The notes under the pieces were generated by a model, which was not told the DNA's origin, made no database searches, and saw only the letters and a program-made list of their open reading frames with translations. Position numbers and translations under genes: made by a program. 64,000 bases of DNA, taken from Streptococcus mitis. Lineage in GTDB: Bacteria; Bacillota; Bacilli; Lactobacillales; Streptococcaceae. Shown here one piece after another: positions 62,009 to 64,000 of the stretch. The stretch spans positions 1,827,001 through 1,891,000 of the forward strand of contig NZ_CP012646.1 in assembly GCF_001281025.1 (NCBI RefSeq). Direction: 5' to 3'. Position 1 is the first letter of the stretch. Each line of letters starts with the position of its first letter.

Positions 62009-62840
62009 AACGAACCTCCTTCAGATCAGCGTAATTCACCGGATACCGGCCATCAGCCAAGTGCCAATCCATTTTTTGAGCAAGTTGCTGGATTGTCGGG
62101 GCTGGAATCTGCCAGTCAGCTGCCAAATGATTAAACACTTCACCCGGCCGGCCCTGGGCTACCATTTGACCCTCGTGCAGCACCCACACAACGTCGGCGA
62201 CTTCGCACAAATCGTCAATTTCACTGGTGACAATGAAGACAGTCGTCTCTTTGACTTGGGCCAGCCATTGGAAAAATTGCCGGCGGCCAAGGGGATCCAT
62301 CTCACTGGTCGGATCATCCATAATCAAAACAGCCGGATTAGCCACAATCGCCGTGGCAATTGCCAACCGCTGGATCTGACCACCGGAAAGGCTCTCGGGA
62401 CGCAAATTCAGCTGTTCAATCAACCCCATTTGCATGGCAACTTCTTCAACCCGTTTTTGAATCAGTCCTTCAGCCATTCCCTGATTAATCAAGTCAAAGG
62501 CGATTTCATCGGCAACCGTGTCTGCCAACCCGCTTAGTTGGCCAGCTGGATTTTGCAGTACAACTCCATTCATGGCATTATAAACGGGCCAATTGTCGGA
62601 CACTCGCTGGCCAAACATGTGCCAATCGCCCTCAATCTCAGCAGACACAATTTTGGGAATGACCCCTGCCAGCACACGGCACAAAGTCGATTTGCCGGAG
62701 TGGCTATTCCCGATAATCCCAACCACCTGGCCAGCATGAACCTCCGCGTTAATCTGACGCAGTTGTGGTTGCTCAGTACCCGGATAACGGGTAGTCAAAT
62801 TTTCAATTACAATCCGTTTATCTTCGTCCATATCTTCCAC
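61995..62840 (-). CDS. ECF-type ABC transporter ATPase (Walker B Asp)
   Basis: 281 residues. Walker A GNSHSGKST, signature LSGGQIQRL intact, Walker B VLIMDDPTSEMD with Asp replacing the catalytic Glu. Its defects complement those of its partner, so the pair would have one working and one degenerate ATP site. It overlaps EcfT by 34 bp at its start. Confidence 0.9.
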   Translation of the reverse strand: MEDMDEDKRIVIENLTTRYPGTEQPQLRQINAEVHAGQVVGIIGNSHSGKSTLCRVLAGVIPKIVSAEIEGDWHMFGQRVSDNWPVYNAMNGVVLQNPAGQLSGLADTVADEIAFDLINQGMAEGLIQKRVEEVAMQMGLIEQLNLRPESLSGGQIQRLAIATAIVANPAVLIMDDPTSEMDPLGRRQFFQWLAQVKETTVFIVTSEIDDLCEVADVVWVLHEGQMVAQGRPGEVFNHLAADWQIPAPTIQQLAQKMDWHLADGRYPVNYADLKEVRYVHN

Positions 62841-63601
62841 CCAATCAATAAAATTGCCAATCCAGTCAGACCAATGTGCAGCGTCCGCGACAGGCGATAC
62901 ACGCGCTGGGAGGTTCTGACAGTCCGGTTGAGATTATCAAAACCTCTCAGTTGGAGAGAAATCGACCTCGTCATCGATTGATCCAAGGTCTTAATCACCA
63001 ATGGAATTAGAACCGGCAGGACTGACTTTAATTTCTGAATCAACGTTTTTTGCGGATTGGTTCCGCGAACTTTTTGTGCCTGCTGGATTTTCCGCATATT
63101 GCGCATCATTTCCGGCAAAATATAACACACCGACATCAGAACGTAGACGGTTTTATAAGACAATCCGGACAGTTCCAAATAGGCCGCGTTTTCTGAAATA
63201 CTCGTGGTCACCATAAAAAAGCCACTGGTCAAAATAATCACCAATACTCGACAACCCAGAGTGGTGGCGTAAATCAGGCCTTCTTTGTAGAACGACACCC
63301 CAAGCACAGAAAACAGCACAGTTTGATTCCGACTGTAAAATAAGCCTTGGATGATCAGCATGGTGCAAATCAGAAACAGGCTGAATCCCAGCGCCTTAAA
63401 GGTGGTAGAACTCAATTTGGAAAATAACAATAGCAGTGTTGCGACAAGAATTAATCCGGCCTGAAGCAATAAATTCATACTGGCAAAGCTCAACAACGTC
63501 ATGTCCAAGATGAACAAGATCTTAGTAATCGGATCGATCACCTGGTACCACTTGAGCTTGACCCGTGGCGCTCCAGAAATCAATGTTTTATCAGTCATCA
63601 T
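62807..63601 (-). CDS. ECF transporter transmembrane component (EcfT)
   Basis: 264 residues; about five membrane segments in the N-terminal 130 residues. The two coupling-helix motifs expected of EcfT are visible: AQKVRGTNP and SLQLRGFDN. It links the S-component to the two ATPases. It overlaps the S-component gene by 4 bp. Confidence 0.9.
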   Translation of the reverse strand: MMTDKTLISGAPRVKLKWYQVIDPITKILFILDMTLLSFASMNLLLQAGLILVATLLLLFSKLSSTTFKALGFSLFLICTMLIIQGLFYSRNQTVLFSVLGVSFYKEGLIYATTLGCRVLVIILTSGFFMVTTSISENAAYLELSGLSYKTVYVLMSVCYILPEMMRNMRKIQQAQKVRGTNPQKTLIQKLKSVLPVLIPLVIKTLDQSMTRSISLQLRGFDNLNRTVRTSQRVYRLSRTLHIGLTGLAILLIGWKIWTKINGL

Positions 63602-64000
63602 TTATCATCGCTAAAGAAGTGCACCATCCGCTTCGGCAGCTGACGATAGATGAAGAATGACAGGTAGGCCACGCAGACTTTATCCAAAATATCCAAGACA
63701 AACTCATCGGTAAATGAGGCCAGCCACACTGGTGCATGATTGGCGACCATTACCGCAAACAATGAGTCACCCCAAGCGATACCGGTCTGACCACCCCAAA
63801 AGATGACGTTGAGTGGCGTTGAAATGACAGCTGAAACGATGGCAATAATAATAGCAGAAACAAATACTCGTCGCGCTGACGAGAACCACCCATTGGCGTG
63901 CAAAACTCCGACAGCAATCCCAATTCCGATGCTGGTAATCGCATACACGGTTGAAATTGGCGATAAGGTCAGCCCATAGATCAGGTTGTTGATGAAACCA
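63598..64000 (-). CDS. ECF transporter S-component-like membrane protein, 5' end outside window
   Basis: The frame is open to the window edge; a GTG at 63948 is internal, since NLIYGLTLSPIS is read upstream of it. At least four membrane segments, and a C-terminal segment FTDEFVLDILDKVCVAYLSFFIYRQLPKRM (quoted in part: DILDKVCVAYLSFFIY). Position before EcfT and topology suggest the substrate-binding S-component. The vitamin or other ligand cannot be determined. Confidence 0.75.
   Translation of the reverse strand, partial: GFINNLIYGLTLSPISTVYAITSIGIGIAVGVLHANGWFSSARRVFVSAIIIAIVSAVISTPLNVIFWGGQTGIAWGDSLFAVMVANHAPVWLASFTDEFVLDILDKVCVAYLSFFIYRQLPKRMVHFFSDDK

Overview
The window reads as chromosome of a mitis-group Streptococcus, either S. 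pneumoniae or a close relative such as S. mitis or S. pseudopneumoniae. The evidence is gene content and order: rarA / tRNA-Lys, susHT2T1XR, an Mga-type regulator beside a Gls24 stress operon, the trp operon, the AATGal teichoic-acid genes, xpt-pbuX, galKTR, adhC-nmlR and czcD-sczA. A choline-binding surface protein and RUP-like repeats point the same way. Most of the core is moderately AT-rich. The mobile element is more AT-rich and the last 2.8 kb is clearly more GC-rich.

Layout. 1-3.3 kb: M50 peptidase (cut by the window edge), DUF3013 protein, rarA, a 6S-like RNA and tRNA-Lys(CTT). 3.28-13.66 kb: an integrative mobilizable element in the tRNA-Lys 3' end, with tyrosine integrase, DUF771 protein, MobT/Rep_trans protein, a candidate oriT, an FtsK/TcpA-like ATPase, two small unknowns, a divergent orphan gene with a triplicated C-terminus, a SEC10/PgrA-like choline-binding protein and an XRE regulator. 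13.7-27.1 kb: copies of the att/tRNA 3' flank at 13.65, 14.66, 17.75 and 27.06 kb suggest repeated integration. Between them lie membrane proteins, a second tRNA-Lys-like gene, an Rrf2-controlled redox operon whose last two genes are broken, and the sus sucrose locus. 27.2-31.4 kb: mgaSpn, the glsB-amaP-DUF2273-asp23-csbD operon and an IS1182-type relic. 31.4-40.7 kb: GNAT protein, prepilin peptidase, trpEGDCFBA behind a T-box, preceded by a second trpB behind its own T-box. 40.7-47.6 kb: AATGal aminotransferase and sugar transferase, a heterodimeric ABC exporter between two RUP-like repeats, DUF421 and DUF3290. 47.7-59 kb: exoA, VOC protein, riboswitch-xpt-pbuX, thioesterase, galT-galK/galR, adhC-nmlR, czcD/sczA. 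59.1-64 kb: pnuC truncated by an IS6-type transposase relic that is itself fused to the C-terminus of a plasmid RepB, then a plasmid repB-associated gene and an hsdS fragment, then a GC-rich ECF transporter module running off the window.

How the parts work together. The mobile element carries what is needed to integrate, excise and be nicked and pumped, but no type IV secretion genes, so it would borrow a conjugation machine. Its choline-binding surface protein would anchor to phosphocholine teichoic acid, whose AATGal sugar comes from the 40.7-42.7 kb genes. Many operons show readable control: LacI operators for sus and gal, T-boxes for trp, a purine riboswitch for xpt, a 19-bp MerR-type spacer for nmlR, SczA sites for czcD, and Rrf2 palindromes for the redox operon.
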